Below are positions 17,255 to 27,245 of a stretch of DNA of 47,269 nt, piece by piece. This DNA comes from Elusimicrobia bacterium GWB2_63_16 (lineage in GTDB: Bacteria > Elusimicrobiota > Elusimicrobia > Elusimicrobiales > UBA9959): contig MGTZ01000048.1 of assembly GCA_001799715.1 (NCBI GenBank), positions 1,747-49,015 on the forward strand, in the 5' to 3' direction. Numbering within the stretch: the stretch's first letter is position 1; each line of letters opens with the position of its first letter. The notes beneath the pieces were generated by a model, which was not told the origin of the DNA, did not search any database, and worked only from the letters and a program-made list of their open reading frames with translations. A program made the translations under genes and the position numbers.

Positions 17255-17298
17255 CCCTCTCGGAGGCCGACGCTTGCGTAGCGCGGAGGCCGAGAGGG
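17255..17298. repeat. Palindromic intergenic hairpin
   Basis: CCCTCTCGG (17255-17263) pairs with CCGAGAGGG (17290-17298). The interior contains GCTTGCGTAGCGC (17272-17284), which recurs inverted at 34349-34361. There is no T-run directly after either arm, so it is not a classic terminator. It sits between uvrC and the MGMT gene. Confidence 0.6.
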
Positions 17299-17362
17299 GG
17301 AGCGGCGAGCACGGTGTGCGAGACCGCGTTTTTGCGTTCCGGTCCCCCGGCGGCATGCGGGG

Positions 17363-18667
17363 CTAATCAGCCAATTCAGACTTTCCTCTTAGTTTCCTAT
17401 GATAGGTGATGCCGAAGCGGTGGGCCTCGTCGCGCAGGGCCTGCAGCAGCCGCAGCCCCGGGTGCGCCCGCTCCAGCAGCAGCGGCCGCGCCCGGCGGGG
17501 GGAGTAGATCTCCTCCAGCCGCTTGGCCAGGCTTATCACTTCCACCTTCACCTTGGCCGCGCCTATGGCCTTCATCGCCGCCGCCAGCTGGCCGGGGCCG
17601 CCGTCTATCACCAGCAGGTCGGGGAGTGCCTCGCCGCGGCGTTTGACCTGCGCCAGCCGCCGGCCAACTATCTCCTCTATCATCGCGAAATCGTCCGAAC
17701 CCCCGGCCGCGTTCTCGAACTTTATCCGGTAATGCCGGTAATGCGCGGCGTGCTTCTCGCCGTTGACGAAGCAGACCGAAGAGCCGACCGCATGGCGGCC
17801 GAAGAGGCTGGAGGTGTCGAAGCACTCTATGTGCGCCGGAGGCCGCGGCAGCCCCAGCGCCTCTTTGAGCGCCGTCACCGCGCCGGTGCGCGTGACGGCC
17901 TTCTCCAGGAAGCCGGGCTCCAGCTTGCCGATCATAACGCGCTCGGCCATGTGGTCGAAGGCGTGCAGGAAGTCGCGGTACATCGCGGCCTCCTCGTAAG
18001 AGAGCGCGGCCGCGGCCCGGGCCATGCCGGCCGAGAAGCGGCCCCGCAGCTTTTCGAAATCCCCGGCCAGGAAGTCGGCCAGCCGGGAGGCCAGCGCGCC
18101 ATAGGCCGCCTTGGTTATCCTGCCGGCGCAGGGCGCCGTGCACTGCCCCGTGTGGAAATACAGGCAGGCCTTGATCTTTTTTTCGTCGAGCGGCTTGGCC
18201 AGCGAGAAGTCCCAGCGGCAGCGGCGCAGGTTCAGGAACCTGATGCGCCACAGGTGGGCCAGCAGCTTCTTCAGCGGCTCGGCCTTGGGGTAAGGCCCGA
18301 AATACCGGGCGCCGTCCCGCTCGCGCCGCCGCGTATAGACCAGGCGGGGGAAATCCTCCCGCGTTATCTTCAGGTACGGGTAGGATTTGGAGTCCTTCCA
18401 CATCTCGTTGAAGAAGGGCTGCAGCTTGTGTATCAGCTGGCGCTCCACCAGCAGCGCCTCGCGCTCGCTGGCGCTGGCCACGTAGTCTATGCGCCGGATC
18501 AGCGCCACCAGGTTGGGGATCTTGCGGCGCTTATCCGCCGGGTTGCTGCCGAAGTACTGCGCCACGCGCTTGCGCAGGCTCTTGGCTTTGCCGACGTAGA
18601 GCACGGCGCCCGAGGCGTCTCGCATCACGTAGACGCCGGGGCCGTCCGGCAGGTGCGAGAGGTCCAT
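17363..18667 (-). CDS. uvrC: Minimal UvrC-like excinuclease subunit (lacks C-terminal HhH domain)
   Basis: This nucleotide-excision-repair endonuclease homologue has 434 residues against about 600 for standard UvrC. The N-terminal GIY-YIG nuclease is intact (GVYVMRDASGAVLYVGKAKS). A Cys-rich stretch (YFHTGQCTAPCAGRI) and a UVR-like helix pair (about 190-230) follow. The RNase H-like nuclease is represented by ECFDTSS, DLLVIDGGPGQL, SLAKRLEEI and RDEAHRFGITYHRK, so the Asp-Asp-His catalytic residues are present. The usual domain between UVR and ECFD is much shortened, and the protein stops just after HRKLRGKSELAD, leaving no tandem helix-hairpin-helix domain. Start ATG 18667 shares one base with the murJ stop. 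Confidence 0.85.
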   Translation of the reverse strand: MDLSHLPDGPGVYVMRDASGAVLYVGKAKSLRKRVAQYFGSNPADKRRKIPNLVALIRRIDYVASASEREALLVERQLIHKLQPFFNEMWKDSKSYPYLKITREDFPRLVYTRRRERDGARYFGPYPKAEPLKKLLAHLWRIRFLNLRRCRWDFSLAKPLDEKKIKACLYFHTGQCTAPCAGRITKAAYGALASRLADFLAGDFEKLRGRFSAGMARAAAALSYEEAAMYRDFLHAFDHMAERVMIGKLEPGFLEKAVTRTGAVTALKEALGLPRPPAHIECFDTSSLFGRHAVGSSVCFVNGEKHAAHYRHYRIKFENAAGGSDDFAMIEEIVGRRLAQVKRRGEALPDLLVIDGGPGQLAAAMKAIGAAKVKVEVISLAKRLEEIYSPRRARPLLLERAHPGLRLLQALRDEAHRFGITYHRKLRGKSELAD

Positions 18668-20235
18668 CAGAAGCGCCCTCCGGTCACCAGCCGCAGCTCC
18701 TCGACGCGCAGCAGCTTCAGCAGCAGGAAATAGACGGCCACGGCCGCGGGCACGGCGGCCGCGGTGACGGCCAGCGGGCCGTAGGGGGCCAGCGCCTCGC
18801 GCAGCAGGAGAGCGGCGAGCGCCGAGGCCGCCGCGGCCAGCGCCGGGCGCAGCAGCGGCAGGTCGGCGAGGGGGCTGAAGCCGGCGCGCCGGTTCAGCTC
18901 GGCCAGGAAGGCCAGGGCCGCCGCCCAGGAGCTGAGCGAGGTGGCCAGCATCAGGCCGCCGGCCCCCATGCTGCCCATGAAGGCCAGGCACAGCAGGGCG
19001 TTGAGCGCCAGCTGCCCCGAGACTATGGCCAGCGGGGCCTTGGGCCGGCCCAGCGCGTAAAGCGAGGAGGCGGCCACCTTGTTGAAGCCGTAGGCGGGCA
19101 GACCGGCCGCCAGCCAGAACAGCGCGTCGGCCGTGACCAGGCTGTCCTGCGGCGAGAAGCGGCCGTGCTCGAACAGCGCGCGGCAGACCGGCAGGGCCGT
19201 AACGGTTATGCCGGCGGCGGCGGGCAGCATGATCAGCCACGAGGCGGCCATGGCGTCCTTCAGGCGGGCGCGGAAGCCTGCCATGTCCCCGGCGGCGCTG
19301 CGGCCGGCCAGCTCGGGCAGCGAGACCGCGGCGGCCGCGGCGGCGAAGAGGGAAACCGGGAACTGCACCAGCCGCGCCGAGTTGTAGATGGCGGTGATGG
19401 CGCCGGCCGGCAGAAAGCTGGCGTACAGGGTGTTGATGAGCAGCGAAACCTGGTCCTGCGCCAGAGTGACGGCCGCGGGGGCCGCGGCCAGCAGGGCCGG
19501 GGCGGCGGACAGGCCGGAGAACGGGTTGGAGAACTTCAGCCTGTAGCCCTCGCGGAACAGGGCGGGCAGCAGCAGCGCGGCCTGTATCAGGCCCGAGGCC
19601 GAGGCCACGGCGGCTACCGCTATGATCATGCCGCGCGGGTCCAGCGCCGGCAGCAGGCCGGCCCGGAAGGCCAGCAGCAGCGCCACTACCGACAGCGAGA
19701 AGGCCGCGGGCGCCAGGCCGGGCAGGAAGAACCTGCGCGCCGAATTGAGGGCGGCCGTGAAAAGGGCGGAGACGTTGACGAAGAGGAGATGCGGCATCAG
19801 CACGGCCGCCAGCAGGGCCGTCAGGGCGAATTGTTCCCGGTCGCCGCGGAAGCCCCAGGCCGTCAGCAGCGTGAACTGCTCCCTGAAGAGTATGCCGCAG
19901 GCGGCCAGCGCGGCCGACAGCGCGAAGACCACGGTCCAGGCGGAGGAGAAGAAGGCCTGCGCCGCGGCCGGCCCGGCCAGCTTTTCTTTTTCCAGGCGGG
20001 GGATGAAGACGGCGTTAAGGGCGCCCTCTCCGGCCGTGCGCCTGAAGACGTTGACCAGGCGGAAAGCCGCGTAGTAGGCGTCGGCCAGCGCCCCGGCGCC
20101 GAAGACCGCCACCAGCAGGGCGTCGCGGACGTAGCCCAGCGCCTTGGTCACCAGGTTCGCCGCCGTCATGCCCGCCATGCCCCGCGTGAAAGCCCGGCTT
20201 TCGGCGGCTTGAGGCGTATTTGCTTTTTCTGTCAT
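18667..20235 (-). CDS. murJ: Lipid II flippase MurJ
   Basis: This polytopic inner-membrane protein of the MOP/MVF superfamily flips lipid-linked peptidoglycan precursor. Its 522 residues and roughly 14 hydrophobic segments fit MurJ. The N-terminus has the family pattern NLVTKALGYVRDALLVAVFG, then DAYYAAFRLVNVFRR and EGALNAVFIPRL; later, ALYALGRPKAPL-type sequence marks the C-terminal half. I chose ATG 20235 because the longer ORF would run into the divergent rpsT gene. No Shine-Dalgarno is visible upstream. Its stop overlaps the uvrC start, so murJ-uvrC form an operon. Only 13-22 bases separate it from rpsT. Confidence 0.9.
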   Translation of the reverse strand: MTEKANTPQAAESRAFTRGMAGMTAANLVTKALGYVRDALLVAVFGAGALADAYYAAFRLVNVFRRTAGEGALNAVFIPRLEKEKLAGPAAAQAFFSSAWTVVFALSAALAACGILFREQFTLLTAWGFRGDREQFALTALLAAVLMPHLLFVNVSALFTAALNSARRFFLPGLAPAAFSLSVVALLLAFRAGLLPALDPRGMIIAVAAVASASGLIQAALLLPALFREGYRLKFSNPFSGLSAAPALLAAAPAAVTLAQDQVSLLINTLYASFLPAGAITAIYNSARLVQFPVSLFAAAAAAVSLPELAGRSAAGDMAGFRARLKDAMAASWLIMLPAAAGITVTALPVCRALFEHGRFSPQDSLVTADALFWLAAGLPAYGFNKVAASSLYALGRPKAPLAIVSGQLALNALLCLAFMGSMGAGGLMLATSLSSWAAALAFLAELNRRAGFSPLADLPLLRPALAAAASALAALLLREALAPYGPLAVTAAAVPAAVAVYFLLLKLLRVEELRLVTGGRF

Positions 20236-20248
20236 AGAATGATAAACT
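20220..20248 (+). promoter_or_regulatory. Candidate promoter for rpsT
   Basis: TTGCTT (20220-20225), 17 bases, then TAAACT (20243-20248). Transcription would begin near 20255, leaving almost no leader before ATG 20258. It lies inside the murJ start region and was judged by eye. Confidence 0.35.
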
Positions 20249-20257
20249 ATGTCCACT

Positions 20258-20554
20258 ATGGCAAAACTCAAGACCGGAAGGCATACCAGCGCTATCAAAG
20301 CCTGGCGCAAATCAGAGAAACTGGCCTCTAAGAACAGGGGCGTAAAGACCCGTATTCACGACGCTTCCAAAGAATTCGGCGCGCTCGTCGCCAAGAAGGA
20401 CATGGAAAACGCTCAGAAAATGCTGCCGAAAGCTTACGCGCTGCTCGACAAAGCCGCTAAGTCCGGTACTATCCACTGGAAGAACGCGGCGAGGAAGAAG
20501 TCCCGCCTGTCCGCGCGCATCAAGTCGATCGCGCAGAATCCTTCCGTAAAGTAA
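20258..20554 (+). CDS. rpsT: 30S ribosomal protein bS20
   Basis: The short, very basic protein begins MAKLKTGRHTSAIKAWRKSEK and has the S20 pattern: Lys/Arg-rich helices, a central LPKAYALLDKAAKSGTIHWKNAARKKSRL and a short tail. The family binds 16S rRNA. In-frame ATG 20249 would add three residues; I prefer 20258 because MAK-type starts are usual and a candidate -10 box abuts 20249. No Shine-Dalgarno is visible at either. It diverges from murJ and ends before a strong terminator shared with the convergent holA. Confidence 0.93.
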   Translation: MAKLKTGRHTSAIKAWRKSEKLASKNRGVKTRIHDASKEFGALVAKKDMENAQKMLPKAYALLDKAAKSGTIHWKNAARKKSRLSARIKSIAQNPSVK

Positions 20555-20575
20555 CTTTCCTAAAAGAAAGAGCGG

Positions 20576-20601
20576 ACCCCGGCGCAGTCAGCCGGGGTTT
20601 T
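20576..20601 (+). terminator. Rho-independent terminator after rpsT
   Basis: The stem ACCCCGGC / GCCGGGGT with a 7-base loop (20576-20598) is followed by TTT. It lies between the convergent rpsT and holA genes and ends just before the holA stop. Confidence 0.85.
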
Positions 20602-20602
20602 G

Positions 20603-21604
20603 CTATTTGGCCGCGGTGATCTCGTAGATCAGCTGGCGCACCACCAGGCCCGGGTCGCGGCGGGAAGTGGACTTGAGCAGTTCCTCCGCCTCCAGGCAGC
20701 GGCGCAGGGAGCGCAGCAGCTTGTCCTCTGTGTAGGAGGCGGCGTCGCGCAGAGCGGAGTGGTACTGGCCGGGGGACATGCCTGCCTGGTAGGCCGCACC
20801 GGGGCCTTCCCCGCCCTGTGAGAGGCGCTTGGCCTTGAGCAGGCGCTCCAGCGACCTGGACACCTGGGCCAGCAGGGCCAGCGGCTCCGAACCGGAGGAC
20901 AGCATGCGGGCGGCGGCCCCGGCGGCCTGTTCGGGGCGCCTGCCGCAGACGGCGTTGGCGAGCTCGAAAGGGTTCTGCGTCCGGGCGAAACCTGCCAGCG
21001 CCAGCGCGTCCTCCGCGCTGAAGAACCTGTTCTGCCCGTGCATGTAAAGGGTGATCTTTTCGGCTTCGCCGTCGAGCGTGACCGAGTCGGTGCCCAGCAG
21101 TTCCACCAGCGTTTCCAGCGCCTCGGCGTCGGTCTTGACGCCCTTGGCCAGCAGGGCCGAGTTGAGGCGCTCCACGGCCTGCGCCCCGGTCATGGGGGCG
21201 AAATCCACCAGGGCGCAGTCGGCCCCGAGCGCGCCCGGTATCGGATCGGTCTTCTCGCGCGGCCAGTCGGCCAGCAGCAGCAGGGTCGCGCTGGGGCAGG
21301 GATCCTCCAGGTAGGCCAGCAGGGCCTTCATCGGCTCCTTCTTGAGCTTCTCCACGCGCTTGAGGGCCACGAAGCGCACCTCCGCGAGCATCGGGGAAGT
21401 GCGGGCTTCGTCCAGGGCCTGGTCTATGTCCGCGCCCTCGGCGTCGCGCACCGAGAAGTTGAAGGACTCGGGCTTGAAGATGCCTTCCAGCGTTTTGAGC
21501 GCCTTTTCCTTCATGGCGGTCTCTTCGCCGCAGAGGTAGTAGACGGGGCGGGTCTTCTTCTTGGCCCATTCGTCCGCCAGGGCCCTGGGGGTAAGCGTTT
21601 GCAT
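20603..21604 (-). CDS. holA: DNA polymerase III subunit delta
   Basis: This clamp-loader subunit opens the beta clamp. The 333-residue length is normal. The N-terminus carries the family signature PVYYLCGEETAMKEKALKTL, followed by FVALKRVEKLKKEP and LLLLADWPREK in the first domain. The C-terminal collar domain contains AAARMLSSGSEPLALLAQVSRSLERLL. It begins 2 bases after the lptE stop. The order leuS-lptE-holA beside rpsT is a common conserved neighbourhood, which supports the assignment. Confidence 0.9.
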   Translation of the reverse strand: MQTLTPRALADEWAKKKTRPVYYLCGEETAMKEKALKTLEGIFKPESFNFSVRDAEGADIDQALDEARTSPMLAEVRFVALKRVEKLKKEPMKALLAYLEDPCPSATLLLLADWPREKTDPIPGALGADCALVDFAPMTGAQAVERLNSALLAKGVKTDAEALETLVELLGTDSVTLDGEAEKITLYMHGQNRFFSAEDALALAGFARTQNPFELANAVCGRRPEQAAGAAARMLSSGSEPLALLAQVSRSLERLLKAKRLSQGGEGPGAAYQAGMSPGQYHSALRDAASYTEDKLLRSLRRCLEAEELLKSTSRRDPGLVVRQLIYEITAAK

Positions 21605-21606
21605 GA

Positions 21607-22200
21607 TCAGGGGTTGGGGTTCACCGTGCCGGCGGGCTGCGCGTCCTGCGAGCCCGGCAGCTTTTTCTGCGAGGTGCTCGAGACCGAGCCGAAACCGGAC
21701 ACGGTGCGCAGCACCACGTCCTTGGCCAGGATCTCCCAGAGTGCCTCCCGCGCCTGCTCCTCGGTGAGGCCGCCGGGCAGCGTGGCGGCGGAGTACAGCT
21801 TGGTGGCCTGCAGGGCCGGCTCTTCCCAGAGGTAGCGGTTCTGCTCGCGGTCGAGCAGGCGCACGCCGGCTATCACGTTGAGCTTGTAGACCGTGGGCAC
21901 CAGGTTGACGTCGTACTGTATGGGCGTCAGGATGTAATGGTTGATCTCGCCCACCACCACGCCCTGCGCGATGTTCTCGGGCGCCACCGTGTACTCGCCG
22001 TTCTTGAGGAATTCGTCGATGACCTTGAGCGTGATCTTCTCCTCGAGGCCGAACTGCTGCGTCTTGTTGGAGAAAGGCCGCACCGCTATCTTCTTGATAT
22101 GCAGCGGCAGCTTCTGCTCCGCGGGCTTGTAGATGATGTCCGAGGACGCGCCGCAGGCGGCCAACCCAAGGGCCGCCGCCAGTATCGCAAGTTTCTTCAT
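21607..22200 (-). CDS. lptE: LptE-like LPS-assembly lipoprotein
   Basis: The 197-residue product has a lipoprotein signal (MKKLAILAAALGLAAC). The start of the mature region, LPLHIKKIAVRPFSNKT, followed by VVGEINHYILTPIQYD, is typical of LptE-family proteins in non-enteric bacteria. LptE plugs the LptD outer-membrane barrel. The extreme C-terminus is Pro/Ser/Gln-rich and probably disordered. Its position between leuS and holA is the strongest support, since sequence conservation in this family is weak. Presence of lptE indicates an LPS-bearing outer membrane. Confidence 0.8.
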   Translation of the reverse strand: MKKLAILAAALGLAACGASSDIIYKPAEQKLPLHIKKIAVRPFSNKTQQFGLEEKITLKVIDEFLKNGEYTVAPENIAQGVVVGEINHYILTPIQYDVNLVPTVYKLNVIAGVRLLDREQNRYLWEEPALQATKLYSAATLPGGLTEEQAREALWEILAKDVVLRTVSGFGSVSSTSQKKLPGSQDAQPAGTVNPNP

Positions 22201-22211
22201 ATTACCCCCTG

Positions 22212-24725
<2,514 letters not shown>

Positions 24726-24822
24726 TGTGAAGCCTCCATGAACGTACCCTTAAAGGGGCGGCCGCGGCCGTCGGCCGCGTAATTATTATATTTTATCAAA
24801 TATGGCCCGTTGAGGGACGGGG

Positions 24823-25425
24823 TCAGGGGCGGCCGGGGGAGGGGTGCAGGTTTTCCAGCTCCAGGGCCATTTCTTCCGGTATCAGCGCCACGATCTCGCT
24901 CTTGGCGGCGCACTCGGCGGCGCTCATCCCCAGCATGACCGTGATGATGCGGAAGCTGGTGTTTATCCCCACGGCGTTCAGCAGTTCCCCGGCCAGCCTG
25001 TCCTTGCCGCCTTCCACGAATTTCGGGACGGTGGGCATGAAGCTTTTCTTCAGGGCGTTGAGCAGGGCGTTGATCAGGGAATTGATGACCACGTTCCCCA
25101 GTTCCACCAGCAGCATCTCGTCGGCGGGCGTCAGCTTGCCCGCCTTGTGGAAGGACTGGCCGGTATAGCATTTGGAGACGCAGGAGATGTCGTCGGGGTC
25201 GAAGATCATCATCGCGGTCAGCGGGGACATGCCGCGCAGGCCCATGTAGACCGCCACCGCGTCATGCTTGAAATCGTGCCGCGCGAGCGCGTCCCCGAAC
25301 GTCCCGTAGGAGACCTTCACGTCGAGGACCTGCCAGGTGCCGGCCGAGGCGCGCGAGAGCCTCTGCAGGCAATAGGCCACGCTCCGCGCCGCGAGGCTTT
25401 TGAGTGGTTCTTCGGGAAGGTCCAT
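24823..25425 (-). CDS. CheC/CheX-like chemotaxis phosphatase family protein
   Basis: The 200-residue cytoplasmic protein has one clear CheC-type active-site motif, LLVELGNVVINSLINALL (E-x-x-N with the following Ala-Leu), around residues 110-128. CheC and CheX remove phosphate from CheY using these Glu and Asn residues. CheC has two such motifs; I see only one convincingly, closer to CheX or to FliY-like homologues. It lies 9 bases after a stand-alone CheY-like gene, so it is probably that protein's phosphatase. No CheA or receptor gene is present nearby. Confidence 0.75.
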   Translation of the reverse strand: MDLPEEPLKSLAARSVAYCLQRLSRASAGTWQVLDVKVSYGTFGDALARHDFKHDAVAVYMGLRGMSPLTAMMIFDPDDISCVSKCYTGQSFHKAGKLTPADEMLLVELGNVVINSLINALLNALKKSFMPTVPKFVEGGKDRLAGELLNAVGINTSFRIITVMLGMSAAECAAKSEIVALIPEEMALELENLHPSPGRP

Positions 25426-25434
25426 AGGGAACTG

Positions 25435-25785
25435 TTAAAATTTTTTCAGGAGCGCTTCGAGCTCGTCGTACATGAAAGGTTTGTGCAGGATGCCGGCCGC
25501 GCCTTTCTCCATCAGCTCGCCGGTTATCGGGCCCTGCTGCACCGCCGTCACCATGACCACGCGCGCGGCGGGGTCCAGGGCGCGGATCTCCTGCAGGGCT
25601 TCCAGGCCGGACTTGCCCGGCATGATGAGGTCCATCAGCACCAGCTCGGGTTTCTGCTGCCGGTAGGCTTCTATGGCTTCGTCCCCGGTCTCCGCTTCGC
25701 CGGTGATCTCGTGCCCCATCTCGGACAGCAGATCTTTTATCATGGACCTGGTCAGGATATTGTCGTCCACGATCAGTATCTTCAT
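25435..25785 (-). CDS. Stand-alone CheY-like response regulator
   Basis: The 116-residue protein is a single receiver domain. The acidic pair Asp7-Asp8 (ILIVDDN), phospho-acceptor Asp52 (LVLMDLIMPGKSG), Thr80 (VVMVTA) and Lys102 (LHKPF) are all present. There is no output domain, so it acts by protein contact, as CheY does. It is paired with the CheC-like gene downstream. Whether it addresses a flagellar switch, a pilus motor or another pathway cannot be read from this window, though pilT is present about 21 kb away. Confidence 0.92.
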   Translation of the reverse strand: MKILIVDDNILTRSMIKDLLSEMGHEITGEAETGDEAIEAYRQQKPELVLMDLIMPGKSGLEALQEIRALDPAARVVMVTAVQQGPITGELMEKGAAGILHKPFMYDELEALLKKF

Positions 25786-25839
25786 AGTTTTCCCTTTCGC
25801 TCCCGGCCGCCTTGCCCCGGGCCGGAGCGGCCCACACAG

Positions 25840-25850
25840 ATTATATTATA
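25840..25850 (-). promoter_or_regulatory. Possible -10 region for the cheY-cheC pair
   Basis: Two overlapping TATAAT hexamers on the minus strand sit in the only AT-rich patch between ybeY and the cheY-like gene. No good -35 hexamer is visible at proper spacing. Confidence 0.3.
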
Positions 25851-25872
25851 AAAGCGCGTTTACCGGCGCCGG

Positions 25873-26295
25873 TTAAAGTTTCTTCAGCAGCGCGGCCGTG
25901 CGCTCGTTCATGCGGCGGCGGAGGGCCGGGGTGGCGTCGTCCATGCCGGCCAGGTGCAGCGCCCCGTGGAGGCTCAGCACCAGCAGTTCGGTCAGCGGCG
26001 AGTGGCCCATGGCCGCGGCCTGGCTCCTGGCCACCGGCAGGCAGACGTAGATCTCGCCCCATGGAAAGCCCGGCACCGGGGCCGGGGGTAGGTTGAAAGC
26101 GATGACGTCGGTGAGCCTGTCCTTGCCGAGGAAGCGGCGGTTGAGCCGCTTGATGCCGGGACCGCCGGTGAAGACCAGATTTACCTGTTTGCTGGCGAAT
26201 CTGCCCAGGCCCAGGGCGGCCGCCCTGGCCGCGAGTCTTTTCGCGCCCTTGGCCCAGACCGGTTCGGGGGTTTCAAAGAATACGCTGACCGGCAT
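25873..26295 (-). CDS. ybeY: YbeY endoribonuclease (rRNA maturation factor), variant metal site
   Basis: The 140-residue product is a member of the UPF0054/YbeY family, which acts in 16S rRNA processing and ribosome quality control. The domain shows LNRRFLGKDRLTDVIAFNLP and a metal site at HGALHLAGMDD. The canonical HGxLHLxGYDH has three zinc-binding histidines; here the first two are kept (His110, His114) and the third is Asp120. The gene overlaps phoH by 23 bases, the common phoH-ybeY arrangement. Asp could still bind zinc, so activity is plausible but not certain. Confidence 0.88.
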   Translation of the reverse strand: MPVSVFFETPEPVWAKGAKRLAARAAALGLGRFASKQVNLVFTGGPGIKRLNRRFLGKDRLTDVIAFNLPPAPVPGFPWGEIYVCLPVARSQAAAMGHSPLTELLVLSLHGALHLAGMDDATPALRRRMNERTAALLKKL

Positions 26296-27238
26296 CGGGG
26301 TGCTCCTCTTCCCAGCTCTCGTAGGCGGCCAGGATATTCTTTACCAGCGGGTGGCGGGCCACGTCCTTGGCGCTGAAATTGACGAACTTGACGCCCTCGG
26401 TCTTCTTCAGGATCTCCCTGGCCAGTACCAGGCCGGAGCGGTCCTTCTCGCGGATGTCGATCTGCGTGGCGTCGCCGGTCACCACCACGCGCGAGTGCAT
26501 GCCCATGCGCGTCAGGAACATCTTCATCTGCTCGGGCAGCGTGTTCTGGGCCTCGTCGAGGATGATAAAGGCGTTCTCCAGCGTGCGCCCGCGCATGTAA
26601 GCCAGCGGGACGGTCTCTATCACCTCGTCAACCCGCAGCGACCTGAACCGGTCGGGGCCCAGCAGCGCGTGGAAGGCGTCGTAGAGCGGGCGCAGGTAAG
26701 GGTGCACTTTGTCGGAGACGTCGCCGGGCAGGTAGCCCAGCTTCTCGCCCGCCTCCACTATGGGGCGGGTCAGGATGACGCGCTTGACCTCGCCGGCCCG
26801 CAAGGCGCGCAGGGCGCAGACGGCGGCCAGGAAGGTCTTACCCGTACCCGCCGGGCCCACGCCGAAGACCAGGTCCCGGGCGAGGATAGCGTCCACGTAT
26901 TTTTTTTGAGCGTCGCTGCGGGGGCGGATGAGCTCTCCGAAATGCGTCTTATAGAGGGCGCCCTCGGGGAGTTCCGGGTTCTCGGGCTGGCGGCCCTCTT
27001 CGGGGCCCAGGCGCACGCTGTAGAATTCCTCCAGCGCGGCGCGGATGCGGGTGATCGTTCTTTCCACGGCGGCCGGCGAGCCTTTTATGGTCAGGTCGGC
27101 GCTCTCGGTTTCGGGGTGCTGGCGCACGAAGATCTGCACCTTCAGGCGGCGCTCCAGGTCGCGCAGGCCCTCGTCCCGCTCGCCGAGTATGACCAGGATC
27201 TCCTCCCGGCTCTTCAGTTTGAACTTGCGCCCTTCCAT
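26273..27238 (-). CDS. phoH: PhoH family ATPase
   Basis: The 321-residue protein is a PhoH-like P-loop NTPase associated with RNA metabolism. A short KH-like N-terminal region precedes the ATPase core, which has Walker A GPAGTGKTFLA (residues about 132-142), ILTRPIVEAGEKLGYLPGD, Walker B FIILDEAQNT and VVTGDATQID, all strongly conserved in PhoH. It overlaps ybeY and starts 7 bases after glgC ends. The function of PhoH remains poorly defined; the linkage to ybeY supports a role in RNA processing. Confidence 0.93.
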   Translation of the reverse strand: MEGRKFKLKSREEILVILGERDEGLRDLERRLKVQIFVRQHPETESADLTIKGSPAAVERTITRIRAALEEFYSVRLGPEEGRQPENPELPEGALYKTHFGELIRPRSDAQKKYVDAILARDLVFGVGPAGTGKTFLAAVCALRALRAGEVKRVILTRPIVEAGEKLGYLPGDVSDKVHPYLRPLYDAFHALLGPDRFRSLRVDEVIETVPLAYMRGRTLENAFIILDEAQNTLPEQMKMFLTRMGMHSRVVVTGDATQIDIREKDRSGLVLAREILKKTEGVKFVNFSAKDVARHPLVKNILAAYESWEEEHPDAGQRIL

Positions 27239-27245
27239 CGCCGCC

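Noticed and set aside
17186-17356. Longer N-terminus for the MGMT gene
   Set aside because: The extension crosses the palindromic hairpin and is low-complexity. ATG 17185 has a good GGAGA site and MGMT homology begins just after it.
18668-19240. N-terminal extension of uvrC into murJ
   Set aside because: The extra residues are an out-of-frame reading of murJ. UvrC homology starts at ATG 18667, which overlaps the murJ stop as in coupled genes.
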